A stretch of DNA of 64,000 bases from GWF2-38-10 sp964527595 (GTDB lineage: Bacteria > Babelota > Babeliae > Babelales > RVW-14), in assembly GCA_964527595.1 (NCBI GenBank), contig CAZGPI010000001.1, forward strand, positions 124,001-188,000, read 5' to 3'. A program made the translations under genes and the position numbers. The notes under the pieces were generated by a model, which made no database searches, was not told the DNA's origin, and saw nothing but the letters and a program-made list of their open reading frames with translations. Positions 26,465 to 35,164 of the stretch are shown in pieces; position 1 is the first letter of the stretch, and each line of letters starts with the position of its first letter.

Positions 26465-26561
26465 GGGTAGGTATGACTCCGCACATGCTCCCTACGAGCA
26501 AGACACACCCTTGAGGTGATTAGTCTAAAGATTAAATAAAATCTTTTGGAGCAACCTACCC
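26465..26561 (+). ncRNA. Candidate structured RNA or leader upstream of metG (unknown family)
   Basis: Eight perfect base pairs close the element (GGGTAGGT at 26465-26472, ACCTACCC at 26554-26561). Inside, GACT (26475-26478) can pair with AGTC (26522-26525) and encloses two hairpins: TGCTC-CCTAC-GAGCA (26486-26500) and CACC-CTTGA-GGTG (26506-26518). A third hairpin is AAAGATT-AAATAA-AATCTTT (26527-26546). The overall shape is branched and 97 bases long. It ends 38 bases before the metG ATG. I do not recognise it as tRNA, SRP RNA, tmRNA, T-box or a SAM riboswitch. It could be a regulatory leader, a small RNA, or chance pairing in AT-rich DNA. Confidence 0.4.
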
Positions 26562-26599
26562 TTCTTTATTTGTAACCAATTTTAAATTCAGGATATAAC

Positions 26600-28543
26600 A
26601 TGAACCGAAATAAATTTTACGTTACAACCCCAATATACTATGTAAATTCACGTCCACATTTAGGCACTTTGTACACAACCGTTATCGCCGACGTTGCCGC
26701 CCGCTGGAATAAGGTCATGGGGAAAAAGGTATTCATGCTAACCGGTACCGATGAACATGGCCAAAAAATACAAGAAAAAGCCCTTGAGCTTGGTAAGGAT
26801 CCGCAAGTATTTGTTGATTCAATGGTTCCTGAATTTAAAAAAGTTTGGGATATGTATGGTATTGAATATGATAAATTTATCAGAACAACCGATACTGAAC
26901 ACGAAAATGCGGTTGTTGCCTGGATAAAGCAATTACAAGAACAGGGCGACATTTATAAATCAACCTATTCTGGTTGGTATTGCGTTCCGTGCGAAACCTT
27001 TGTAAATATTCCGAGTGAGAAAGAGGGAACGGCCAGCGAAAACATGTGTCCTACTTGCAATCGCCCATTACGCAAAATGGAAGAAGAAAGCTACTTTTTC
27101 AGGCTCTCGGCATATGAACAACAATTAATAGAATTTTATGAAAAGCACCCCGATTTTATTGTTCCAAAAGAACGCATGAACGAAGTCATTTCGTTTGTTA
27201 AATCGGGCCTCAAGGATTTAAGTATTTCACGCAAAACCGTTTCGTGGGGTATCCCATTTCCGGGCGATGCTCAACATACCGTTTATGTTTGGGGCGATGC
27301 GCTCAACAATTACATTAGTGCTATTGGGTATGGCAAAAACACTAAACAAGCGCAAGATGAGCTTGAATTTTGGTGGCCTGCCGATATGCAAGTCATGGCC
27401 AAGGATATTGTACGTTTTCACGCCATTTACTGGCCAGCGTTTTTGATTGCTGCCGGTATGCAACCACCCCACCGCTTATTGGTTCACGGCTACATTTTGT
27501 GTGGTGATCAAAAAATGTCAAAATCATTAGGCAACGCTATTGATCCCGTTGATTTGGCACGTGACTATGGTTCAGAAGCGGTCCGTTACTACTTATTACG
27601 TAATTTTCCTATAACGCATGATGGCCAATTTGATCTCAAAAATCTTGAAGAACATGTTGCGGCCGATTTATCAAACAACCTCGGAAATTTATTGAGTAGA
27701 ATAGTTGTCTTGGCATTGAATAACAATTTGACCGAAGTTAAGCCTCCGGTAGATCTAGAAACGGCAACTATTGTTTTGCGCGAAAAATGTGCCGAAATGT
27801 ATCGATTCTTTTGGGAAGAGATGAACAAGGCTTCGTATCACATTGCTCTTGCTGAAGCGTGGAAACACTTGTCTTTGGTAAATGCATATATCCAAGAATT
27901 CAAGCCCTGGGTACTATGTAAAACCGACCGAGAAATGTTTGATGAAGTCATTTATGCTGCCTGCCATAGTTTGAACACCGTTGCTATTTTATTATGGCCG
28001 GTAATGCCTAAAAAAATGGAACAGTTATTAGCAACCATTGGCCAGACCTTTAAGAAGAACTTTAATTATGATCCTGAGTTGCGTGAACATTCGTTTACCA
28101 AAACATATAAACTTACCAAGTTAGACGAACCGCTCTTTATTCGTCCTGAGCCCAAGGCAAAGCTTGAAGCGATTGTCCCGACCAAAGATGTCCAATCGGT
28201 TGCTGAAGATGTTTCAACGATTGGTATCGACGATTTTGCCAAAGTTCAATTATTGGTTGGAACAATAAATAGTTGTGAATCGGTTTCTGGTTCTGAAAAG
28301 CTTTATAAATTACAGGTCGATCTTGGCATTCATGGTATTCGCCAGATTTTGTCCGGCGTTGCACAATTTTTCAAACCAGAAGATTTGATTGGTAAACAAG
28401 GCGTTTATGTTGCTAATCTTGCTCCACGCAAAATGATGGGACATGAATCGCGCGGCATGATGTTATTTGCTAAGGATGAAAAAGGCAATATGCGCATGGT
28501 TACCGTTGGTGGGCCGGTAGAAAATGGAACGAGGGTTTCGTAA
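26600..28543 (+). CDS. metG: Methionyl-tRNA synthetase with C-terminal tRNA-binding domain
   Basis: A 647-residue class I synthetase that charges tRNA-Met. The HIGH motif appears as HLGT (20-23) and the KMSKS motif as KMSKSLGN. Cys128, Cys131, Cys150 and Cys153 (WYCVPCE, MCPTCN) form the zinc knuckle. After the helical anticodon-binding domain, residues from about 545 form an EMAP/Arc1p-like tRNA-binding domain (VGTINSCESV, GHESRGMMLFA), which makes many bacterial MetRS proteins dimers. The start has AGGATATAAC before the ATG. A possible structured leader is just upstream and the permease gene follows after 27 bases. Confidence 0.96.
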   Translation: MNRNKFYVTTPIYYVNSRPHLGTLYTTVIADVAARWNKVMGKKVFMLTGTDEHGQKIQEKALELGKDPQVFVDSMVPEFKKVWDMYGIEYDKFIRTTDTEHENAVVAWIKQLQEQGDIYKSTYSGWYCVPCETFVNIPSEKEGTASENMCPTCNRPLRKMEEESYFFRLSAYEQQLIEFYEKHPDFIVPKERMNEVISFVKSGLKDLSISRKTVSWGIPFPGDAQHTVYVWGDALNNYISAIGYGKNTKQAQDELEFWWPADMQVMAKDIVRFHAIYWPAFLIAAGMQPPHRLLVHGYILCGDQKMSKSLGNAIDPVDLARDYGSEAVRYYLLRNFPITHDGQFDLKNLEEHVAADLSNNLGNLLSRIVVLALNNNLTEVKPPVDLETATIVLREKCAEMYRFFWEEMNKASYHIALAEAWKHLSLVNAYIQEFKPWVLCKTDREMFDEVIYAACHSLNTVAILLWPVMPKKMEQLLATIGQTFKKNFNYDPELREHSFTKTYKLTKLDEPLFIRPEPKAKLEAIVPTKDVQSVAEDVSTIGIDDFAKVQLLVGTINSCESVSGSEKLYKLQVDLGIHGIRQILSGVAQFFKPEDLIGKQGVYVANLAPRKMMGHESRGMMLFAKDEKGNMRMVTVGGPVENGTRVS

Positions 28544-28570
28544 CTAATATTGTAATAAACGAGGTTTATC

Positions 28571-29545
28571 ATGAGCGGTTTATTTTGGCCCATCCAATTG
28601 TTTGCCAATTGGATGGTTAGCGATATTTTGCACATTGATTCAACGTCTAAAATAGCTGATATTCTTAACTTTTTTATCTTTGATACAATAAAAATTTTCA
28701 TCTTACTTGCAAGCATTGTTTTTATCGTATCACTTATCAGATCACTTATTCCAATTAATAGCATCAAGTCATTTTTGTTGGGTAAAAACAAATACCTTGG
28801 GCATGTCTATGCTGCTTTATTTGGTATCTTAGTCCCGTTTTGTTCCTGTAGCGCAGTCCCACTTTTCATGGGTTTTTTAGAAGCAGGTATTCCATTAGGA
28901 ATAACCATCTCATTTTTAGTTGCTTCGCCAATGATCAACGAAGTTGCGCTAACCATGCTGCTTGGATCATTCGGATGGTTTGTAGCAATCCTATACTTAA
29001 TAAGTGGTCTTTTGATTGCCATTTTTTCGGGGATTTTTATTGGAAAACTGAAAGCAGAAAAATTGCTTGAACCACTTTCTGAAAAAACGTGCAAAAACTG
29101 CTGTTCTAAAAAAACCTCAGCTCCAGGCCTGCGAGCGAGAGTTGTTTATTCTTTGTATTACACAAAGCAAATTCTTGGAGGCATGTGGTTATACGTTTTA
29201 ATTGGGGTTGGCCTTGGGGCATTTGTACATGGCTATATTCCTACCGATTTTTTGGCATTATATGCAGGTGCTGATAAATGGTATGCGGTCCCATTTGTCA
29301 CCTTAATCGGAATCCCTCTTTATTCTAACGCCGCTGGCGTAATTCCTTTAATCAGTGCTTTAACACAAAAAGGTATGGCAATGGGGACGGCCCTAGCGCT
29401 TATGATGGCAGTCTCCGCTTTATCATTTCCTGAATTCATAATTCTAAGACGCGTTATGAAACCCAAGCTGATTGTTATGTTCGCTACAATTGTTGGCGTT
29501 GGAATTATGTGTATCGGCTATTTGTTCAACTTAATTATCGGGTAA
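28571..29545 (+). CDS. Predicted permease, DUF318/ArsP-type
   Basis: A 324-residue polytopic membrane protein with about eight hydrophobic segments. The two-half layout and the FCSCSAVPLFMGFLEAGIPLG and FLVASPMINEVA segments are hallmarks of the DUF318 (ArsP/YraQ-type permease) family; some members export organic arsenicals, most are uncharacterised. A CKNCCSKK cysteine cluster lies in the central cytoplasmic loop (about 176-183), which could bind metal or metalloid. GAGGTTTATC precedes the ATG. It closely follows metG and may share its transcript. Confidence 0.85.
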   Translation: MSGLFWPIQLFANWMVSDILHIDSTSKIADILNFFIFDTIKIFILLASIVFIVSLIRSLIPINSIKSFLLGKNKYLGHVYAALFGILVPFCSCSAVPLFMGFLEAGIPLGITISFLVASPMINEVALTMLLGSFGWFVAILYLISGLLIAIFSGIFIGKLKAEKLLEPLSEKTCKNCCSKKTSAPGLRARVVYSLYYTKQILGGMWLYVLIGVGLGAFVHGYIPTDFLALYAGADKWYAVPFVTLIGIPLYSNAAGVIPLISALTQKGMAMGTALALMMAVSALSFPEFIILRRVMKPKLIVMFATIVGVGIMCIGYLFNLIIG

Positions 29546-29555
29546 CAAATTCTAG

Positions 29556-30356
29556 CTACATTTTTACGTTAATCATGTTGCCAGACTCATAACGTTTGAG
29601 TCCTTGCTTGAAAACGAATAAAGCTATAATAGTTGAAATAATACAAGCGCCAAAAATAACGGCCAAACTCGTCCAATTAAATTCGCGTATTAATTTGACC
29701 GGAACAGCACCAATAAGCAAAACCGGTATAAAGGTCATCATAATAACTTTTAGCGCGCCATGAATACCGCCTTGTGGCGTATAGGTACCAAAAAGAAGAA
29801 TGATAAACAGTTGGTCGGCCGCATCTTCAAAATTACTGACAAAAAAGCCTATCGATTGGGTAATGACAATAAAGTTGAACATGATAATGGCAGTAAGTAA
29901 TGCCATAAGTATAAAACTACATAATTGTAAGCTCGTCATTGGGCCGGCAAAAAAGTAGATTATTATACCAAAGGCAAGATCGCCAAAACTCGCGATATTA
30001 AGTTTGCTCAGCGATATTTGCCACAAAAGATTTTGTGGTAGCGTGAGAAAATAATCTACATTGCCCGAGGCAACATTTTTCGCCAACGATAACGTTCCGG
30101 ATGCAAAGAGCGTATAGAGCCCCGTATTGATTGATGATAATGACATAAGCAACATCGTATCTTGGAACGTCCAACCATTAACCGATGGAAACCGCTTGAA
30201 AAAAATTCCCCACATAATAGCCCACGATGCATTACTAATTATCATTGCAATAATTTGTACGAAAAAACTTGTGCGATATTCCATTGCCGACTTAATGTTG
30301 ATATTAAGCATGGTGAGAGTGAGCCGAAGGTATTTAACCACCGTTGAGTGATACAT
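29556..30356 (-). CDS. ABC-2 type exporter permease (COG3694-like)
   Basis: A 266-residue membrane protein with six hydrophobic segments. It is the last gene of a three-gene minus-strand ABC exporter. Its first residues and the YRTSFFVQIIAMIISNASWAIMWGIFF segment (about 27-53) fit the ABC-2 permease group found beside COG4587 permeases and COG4586 ATPases. Its start overlaps the end of the second permease by 23 bases, showing tight coupling. Substrate unknown. It converges with the DUF318 permease gene, leaving 10 bases between stops. Confidence 0.82.
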   Translation of the reverse strand: MYHSTVVKYLRLTLTMLNINIKSAMEYRTSFFVQIIAMIISNASWAIMWGIFFKRFPSVNGWTFQDTMLLMSLSSINTGLYTLFASGTLSLAKNVASGNVDYFLTLPQNLLWQISLSKLNIASFGDLAFGIIIYFFAGPMTSLQLCSFILMALLTAIIMFNFIVITQSIGFFVSNFEDAADQLFIILLFGTYTPQGGIHGALKVIMMTFIPVLLIGAVPVKLIREFNWTSLAVIFGACIISTIIALFVFKQGLKRYESGNMINVKM

Positions 30357-31137
30357 TTTTTATTCCTCGTCTAAAAAGAACAGCTGTTAAAAGCCCGGCA
30401 ACTAAAATCCATCCACATTGGATGCTCAAGTATTTTAGCGATGTTGCCACGTCAAAATGGACGATGCTATGCGCAGCCCCATAATACAGATTGCTAAAGG
30501 GTAGATATTGGACGATGCGTGCAATATTATCTGGAAAAATTGAGATAGGCACAATAAGACCGCCAAAGATGTATTGTAGTTGCTGATAAATGCGGTCGGC
30601 CGCCGTAGTATCCTCTATCCAAAAGGCCGAAAGTCCGATAATGAAGTTGATAAAAAAGTCGAGCGTATATCCAAGAAGCAGCAAAATTGATCCGGCAAAT
30701 ATCCCTTGCATGGTGATTGGAATTGCACCAAGGAGTGCAAGAACCACACCAATGCCGATGGTAACGTTAAGAATCATTCCTGGCAGCACGCGGCCCAAAA
30801 AACTAAAATAGTGAAACAGTATAAATGAATATGGCTTATTGAGTGAATGGGCAAGCGATCCATCTTTAACTGCTAAGTCGATCGATTCAGAAACACGTGG
30901 ACGGGTTGCCGACCTAAAACATTGCACAAACATAACACTCCACATCGTCATGGCGATTGTTAATCCACCGATTGACGAAGTCCCTTGCGAGGCATAACTA
31001 GCCGTATACATCTGCGTAAACATCCAAATACGAAACACAAGCGAGCCGCTACGAGCAATAAGATTAGCCGGATGAACGGTCCGCGATTGTGAATTGATTT
31101 TGGCAATAGAAAGGTATTTTACAATTTTGCGCATCAT
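30334..31137 (-). CDS. ABC-2 type exporter permease (COG4587-like)
   Basis: A 267-residue membrane protein with six hydrophobic segments, the partner permease of the preceding entry. It begins with a basic stretch, then the first helix near LIARSGSLVFRIWMF. It overlaps the ATPase gene by 4 bases (ATGA) and the downstream permease by 23 bases. The two unlike permeases probably form a heterodimer. Homologous three-gene sets are widespread in bacteria without firm substrates. Confidence 0.82.
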   Translation of the reverse strand: MMRKIVKYLSIAKINSQSRTVHPANLIARSGSLVFRIWMFTQMYTASYASQGTSSIGGLTIAMTMWSVMFVQCFRSATRPRVSESIDLAVKDGSLAHSLNKPYSFILFHYFSFLGRVLPGMILNVTIGIGVVLALLGAIPITMQGIFAGSILLLLGYTLDFFINFIIGLSAFWIEDTTAADRIYQQLQYIFGGLIVPISIFPDNIARIVQYLPFSNLYYGAAHSIVHFDVATSLKYLSIQCGWILVAGLLTAVLFRRGIKNVSLNGG

Positions 31138-32123
31138 GATTTTTTTGCCCGATAAATGTCGGCAATGATTTCTTCCATGGGTTGTTCAAAAATATTAATA
31201 TCTTTAATATCGAATGTGTTGACCGCATAACTTAACAATTTATCGATGGGTGTTGTTTTTATGTCCAGTTCAATTTTGATGGTGTGCTTATTTTTTTCTA
31301 TGATTGTGCCACCTTCAAAAGAAAAGTTTTCAAGCGAATCTTCGGTTACCAATTCAATGATTTTTGTTTTGATAAAGTTGTTTTTGAGCATATCGGTTGA
31401 ATCATCAAAAATCACTTTTCCATGGTTGATAACAATGGTACGGTTTGCAAGTGTTTCAATATCGCCGGCATCGTGCGAGGTAAGGAAAATGGTCGCCTTC
31501 TCAGTTTTATTGAGAAACAAAATAACCTCGCGGATGTGTTGCTTGGCTATAACATCAAGCCCAATTGTTGGCTCATCAAGAAAGATAATTTTGGGTTTAT
31601 GGAGCAACGAAGCAACAATTTCGCAACGCATACGTTGCCCGAGTGAAAGTTTGCGGACCGATATAGTCATAAGGTCGCCAATCTCAAATGCATCGACCAA
31701 CATTTTAAGCCGATCTTGATACATGGTGCGATCAAGTTCATAGATGCGAGAATATAGATTATAAGTATCTAACGGCGTTAAGTGATACCACAATTGCGGT
31801 TTTTGTCCAAACACCGAACCTATAGAGTAGGCAAGTTTTTGCCGGTCTTGCGATGGATTTAAACCCAAGACGCTTATTTGTCCCGTGGTTGGATAAAGGA
31901 TACCGGTGAGCATCTTTATGGTTGTCGATTTTCCCGCACCATTTGGTCCAATAAAGGCGACCAATTCACCTTCAGTGACCGAAAATGATATATCATCAAC
32001 GGCCAAAACACTTTTTACTTGAGGGGCGAATAGTGATTTGATTCCGCCAAGAAAACCGGGTTGCTTTTGTTGCAGCTGAAATTTTTTTGTGAGGTTTTTG
32101 ACCTCGATGACATGATTATGCAT
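31134..32123 (-). CDS. ABC-2 type exporter ATPase (COG4586-like)
   Basis: A 329-residue ABC ATPase. Walker A GPNGAGKSTTI (about 58-68), signature LSLGQRMRCEI, Walker B IIFLDEPTIGLD and switch TSHDAGDIE are intact. The C-terminal 90 residues form the regulatory extension usual in COG4586 proteins. It is the first gene of the ATPase-permease-permease operon on the minus strand. The exported compound is not apparent from the sequence. Confidence 0.88.
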   Translation of the reverse strand: MHNHVIEVKNLTKKFQLQQKQPGFLGGIKSLFAPQVKSVLAVDDISFSVTEGELVAFIGPNGAGKSTTIKMLTGILYPTTGQISVLGLNPSQDRQKLAYSIGSVFGQKPQLWYHLTPLDTYNLYSRIYELDRTMYQDRLKMLVDAFEIGDLMTISVRKLSLGQRMRCEIVASLLHKPKIIFLDEPTIGLDVIAKQHIREVILFLNKTEKATIFLTSHDAGDIETLANRTIVINHGKVIFDDSTDMLKNNFIKTKIIELVTEDSLENFSFEGGTIIEKNKHTIKIELDIKTTPIDKLLSYAVNTFDIKDINIFEQPMEEIIADIYRAKKS

Positions 32124-32217
32124 AAAGCCCCCTTACTTTGATTATCGGTGAATTGCTATTGTTGAATTTTAATTAACCGATGTATAAAAATCAAGAGAAG
32201 AGAGAATAATTCAAATT

Positions 32218-33192
32218 TTAGTAGTGACGCCACGGATAATGCTGTACAGCCGGGCGGGGCTCTTCAACTCCATATGCGCTGTTGTTACAATCTGGATACG
32301 CGTGTCTGCCTCCAGGGCAATTTGCTTGGCAAAACCAGCAAAATTCATGGCGACATGATCTGCAGGTCATGTGTCTGCAGCCTCCATTTCTTTCAATCCC
32401 TTCATTGCATTGAGGGCATTGTACTCCTGCTTGTAGATATGCAGCCGTAGCTGGGTCAATATCCCTTGTATCTAAAGACCCAGGAGATAAATGGGCCAGA
32501 AGGGCAATGTCGTAAGCTCTGAGCATTGTTGCATTATCGTGTGTTATTTTTTGTATGTCTTCTCTCGTAAGTACTGCTTGCTCAAAACCAGGGACTATAA
32601 TTCTATCGAACAAATTACGATCATTCTGATATTTTGTAAAAACGTGTTGCAATAAACAATCTCTACAACAAGAATATCCGCAATTTAGATGTGTTAAATT
32701 TTCATCATTAAAGCAAACGTTGCACGCACCGATATGTTCTTGTTCATTATCTACATATGTAGGATCTGGATGAATATCAGCGACATTTTGTATGTTGGCT
32801 GGGGCAGGAGCAGCAGCTATTCTTGCTTTAATAATGGCAACTTCGATTTGTTTTTTTATTATGGGAGCACAAATAACGCCAACAACAACAATGCCTGCAC
32901 CAATGCAAATATTTCGAAGGGTATGGCTTTTGGCTGGGGGTGTGGCAGCTTCTTTTACTTCATTAGCTTCATCACCAGGTAATAAAGCTTCCTCTGAATT
33001 AGGCTGAGACGCTTTGGCCTTATCGGCAAGATCCTGTAATTTATTTTTTTGTTTGGCAAGAGCTTGCGCTATTGCAGAACTCTTTTCGTGATATGCATTG
33101 TATTTTTCCGGTAAAGCGCAAAAAATTGATGATGTGCTGGTAAATAGATAAACAACCAACGCAAATAAAATAGTATTTTTATGTAATTGCAC
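32218..33192 (-). CDS. Exported RBR-like protein with RING2/Rcat domain (copy 1)
   Basis: A 324-residue protein with a signal peptide (about 1-26), a charged helical region, a membrane helix (94-111) and a Cys-rich C-terminal half. The RING1-like part (Cys157, Cys160, Cys171, Cys175/176, Cys179) lacks the last ligand pair. The RING2/Rcat part is well kept: Cys259, Cys262, Cys272 in ERNGGCRHMTC, Cys277, Cys280, Cys285, Cys288. Cys272 lies ten residues after Cys262, exactly where Parkin and HHARI carry the cysteine that forms the ubiquitin thioester. No middle IBR zinc domain is visible. GTG start, preceded by AAAGGAATCATTC. A paralogue lies upstream, with similar promoter DNA. Host-directed ubiquitin ligase activity is inferred. 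Confidence 0.8.
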   Translation of the reverse strand: MQLHKNTILFALVVYLFTSTSSIFCALPEKYNAYHEKSSAIAQALAKQKNKLQDLADKAKASQPNSEEALLPGDEANEVKEAATPPAKSHTLRNICIGAGIVVVGVICAPIIKKQIEVAIIKARIAAAPAPANIQNVADIHPDPTYVDNEQEHIGACNVCFNDENLTHLNCGYSCCRDCLLQHVFTKYQNDRNLFDRIIVPGFEQAVLTREDIQKITHDNATMLRAYDIALLAHLSPGSLDTRDIDPATAAYLQAGVQCPQCNEGIERNGGCRHMTCRSCRHEFCWFCQANCPGGRHAYPDCNNSAYGVEEPRPAVQHYPWRHY

Positions 33193-33243
33193 GAATGATT
33201 CCTTTATGAATATAAAATTCGATGTTAAAACCAGAGTTATTAA

Positions 33244-33272
33244 AGCTTATTGAATTTTTATGGAAAAATCAA
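33244..33272 (-). promoter_or_regulatory. Predicted promoter of RBR-like gene copy 1
   Basis: On the minus strand, TTGATT (33272-33267) and TAAGCT (33249-33244) are 17 bases apart, about 50 bases before the GTG start. The same block recurs with the same spacing before copy 2, which supports it as a sigma-70-type promoter. Confidence 0.45.
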
Positions 33273-33337
33273 ATCATTCGACTTGACAGCGCAATGCCGA
33301 ACTTGTTTTTCTATTTGAATTTGACTGGTAGCGGTTT

Positions 33338-34342
33338 TTAGCGATGATAGGTTGGAATATGTGCCTCTGCCCCATATATGCCGGCGCCACAGTTTGGATA
33401 GGCGTGTGTATGGCCATTATAATCAAGCAAGCAATTATAGCAAAATTGATGTCCGCACCGGCAAGTCATATGGTTACATCCTTCATTTCGTTCAACGCCT
33501 TGGTGGCAGCGAGGGCAAGGTCTTACGTGTTGATAAATGTATTCAGCGTCAGCTGCATCCATGTGTTCCATATTTACCGGCACAGGATTTAGGCGTTGCT
33601 GATGTGCTCTTTCATAGGCGCCAAGCATTATGGTGTCGTTACTCGTTATGTTTGCAATGTCATTTCTGTTGATGGTTTCCGTGCATCCGCCTATTGGTTG
33701 ATCTGGGCAATTTATCATATCAAACCTCTCAAGTGCATTATTGCGAGCATGTTGGAGGTTTCGTTGCAAGCATTCTCTACAATAAGAGTGTCCGCAATGT
33801 AGACGGATTAAGGGACGTTCTTCAAGGCAAATGCCGCATTCGCTACGAGGGCCTAATTCTGCTTCTGCATGAATTTGCTCGGGTGCTTGATTGGGCCATG
33901 CAAATTGGTTTTGTTGTGGCGCGGCTGGTACCTCGAGTCTTACGCGTCTCCAGTATTCATCTTCGCGTTGTTGCCGCCTGCGTTCTGCCTCGCGCTCGTC
34001 TTCAATTATCGCCCAAACAAGCGCAGCTGCAATAAGGCTAGCACCGATAAGAACATTTCTAAGGGTGTGGCTTTTGGCTGGGGGTGTGGCAGTCGCGTCT
34101 TTTTCATTGGCATCGTTATTAGGTAATAGTTCCTGCTCTGCATTAGGCTGTGATTCTTTAGCCTTATCGGCAAGGTCCTGTAATTTGTTTTTTTGTTTAG
34201 CAAGAGCTTGCGCTATTGCAGAACTCTTTTCTTGGTGTGAATCGTGTTTATCTGGCAGAGCGCAAAAAATAGATGATGTACTGGTAAATAGAAAAAGAAT
34301 CAGCGTAAATAAAATAGTATTTTTATGTAATTGTAATTGCAT
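33338..34342 (-). CDS. Exported RBR-like protein with RING1 and RING2/Rcat domains (copy 2)
   Basis: A 334-residue paralogue of the preceding entry. Signal peptide about 1-28; membrane helix about 97-113, followed by a strongly charged segment (EREAERRRQQRED). RING1 is complete C3HC4: Cys169, Cys172, Cys183, His185, Cys188, Cys191, Cys212, Cys220. RING2/Rcat: Cys276, Cys279, Cys289 in ERNEGCNHMTC, Cys294, Cys296, Cys301, Cys304. Cys289 matches the catalytic cysteine of eukaryotic RBR E3 ligases. Between the two there are about 55 residues with no cysteine, so the middle IBR domain is absent. GGAATCGTTC precedes the ATG. This is the more intact of the two copies; ligase activity is inferred. 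Confidence 0.82.
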   Translation of the reverse strand: MQLQLHKNTILFTLILFLFTSTSSIFCALPDKHDSHQEKSSAIAQALAKQKNKLQDLADKAKESQPNAEQELLPNNDANEKDATATPPAKSHTLRNVLIGASLIAAALVWAIIEDEREAERRRQQREDEYWRRVRLEVPAAPQQNQFAWPNQAPEQIHAEAELGPRSECGICLEERPLIRLHCGHSYCRECLQRNLQHARNNALERFDMINCPDQPIGGCTETINRNDIANITSNDTIMLGAYERAHQQRLNPVPVNMEHMDAADAEYIYQHVRPCPRCHQGVERNEGCNHMTCRCGHQFCYNCLLDYNGHTHAYPNCGAGIYGAEAHIPTYHR

Positions 34343-34395
34343 GAACGATTCCTTTAGTGAATATAAAACTCGATGGTAAAAAACAGAGAATTTAA

Positions 34396-34424
34396 AGACT
34401 ACTGAATTTTTATGGAAAAATCAA
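34396..34424 (-). promoter_or_regulatory. Predicted promoter of RBR-like gene copy 2
   Basis: TTGATT (34424-34419) and TAGTCT (34401-34396) on the minus strand, 17 bases apart. The -35 element and most of the spacer are identical to those before copy 1, showing that upstream DNA was duplicated with the gene. Confidence 0.45.
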
Positions 34425-34585
34425 ATAAGCTTTGGGCAGTGTTGCGCTGCAATTATTTTTTCCATTTGAATTAAGCAATATGCTTACAGTAACACTTTCG
34501 ATATGCTTCGCCGCGCTACGCGCAGCTTCGCACTTAGGACGAGCGGGTTTTGTGTATCGAACCATGCGGGCTACATAAAAAACCG

Positions 34586-35059
34586 TTAAAGGGCTTCGGC
34601 ATAATCTAAGGCTGTATAATCAGCCCAATCACGAATTTCGGCGTCGGCGCCAGCAGCAAGAAGTATTTGAACCATTGCCGCCTTCTTTTTACTTATTGAT
34701 TTTACAACAAGAATTAAGGCCGTTTGGCCAAAAATGTTTTTGGCATTAACATTAACGCCTGGCATCCCAAGAATTATTTGAACCAAGCTTAAGTCATTGT
34801 CTTCTGCCGCTAAGAGTAAGGCGGTATCGCCATCGTTATTTGGTGTATTGATGTTAATCTGGGGAATTTGAACTAAAGCTTTGGCCAGGTCTTTAGCTCC
34901 GCCAAGCTTGGCGATGGTAATAAGTTGGTCGGGTATATCCAAGTCGGCTAACTCTAAGTCATCGTTCGATGAGTCAATATCCATATCATTAACCATCGCT
35001 GACGTATTAAATACGAATATAAAAATACAAATAAATGTAATGCTTACACACTTAATCAT
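34586..35059 (-). CDS. Exported ankyrin-repeat protein
   Basis: About 157 residues. Signal peptide about 1-19 (CVSITFICIFIFVFNTSA). After an acidic linker come three to four ankyrin repeats: a degenerate first one at about 45-70, then NTPNNDGDTALLLAAEDNDLSLVQIIL, VNAKNIFGQTALILVVKS, and DAEIRDWADYTALDYAEAL (the last pieces split across about 73-157). Ankyrin repeats mediate protein binding and are common among effectors of intracellular bacteria. An upstream TTG at 35074 is open, but the G-run directly before the ATG at 35059 decides the start. It sits next to the RBR-like pair. The spacer on its 3' side has a short G+C-rich hairpin region (about 34504-34530). Confidence 0.75.
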   Translation of the reverse strand: MIKCVSITFICIFIFVFNTSAMVNDMDIDSSNDDLELADLDIPDQLITIAKLGGAKDLAKALVQIPQININTPNNDGDTALLLAAEDNDLSLVQIILGMPGVNVNAKNIFGQTALILVVKSISKKKAAMVQILLAAGADAEIRDWADYTALDYAEAL

Positions 35060-35164
35060 GACGCCCCCCGTCAATTATGCTTTTTTACAACTTCCCACAA
35101 GCTGTACATGTAAGTGTTACAAATTTTATTATGATAATTTAAGCATAATCGAAAAGTGCTTAAA

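Noticed and set aside
26465..26561. tRNA-Sec or other tRNA-like element before metG
   Set aside because: The 8-bp closing stem and length recall tRNA-Sec, but there is no GTTCGANTCC T-loop, no CCA and no proper anticodon arm.
26444..26599. T-box or SAM riboswitch controlling metG
   Set aside because: The T-box consensus (AGGGTGGNACCGCG) and the SAM-I core are not present.
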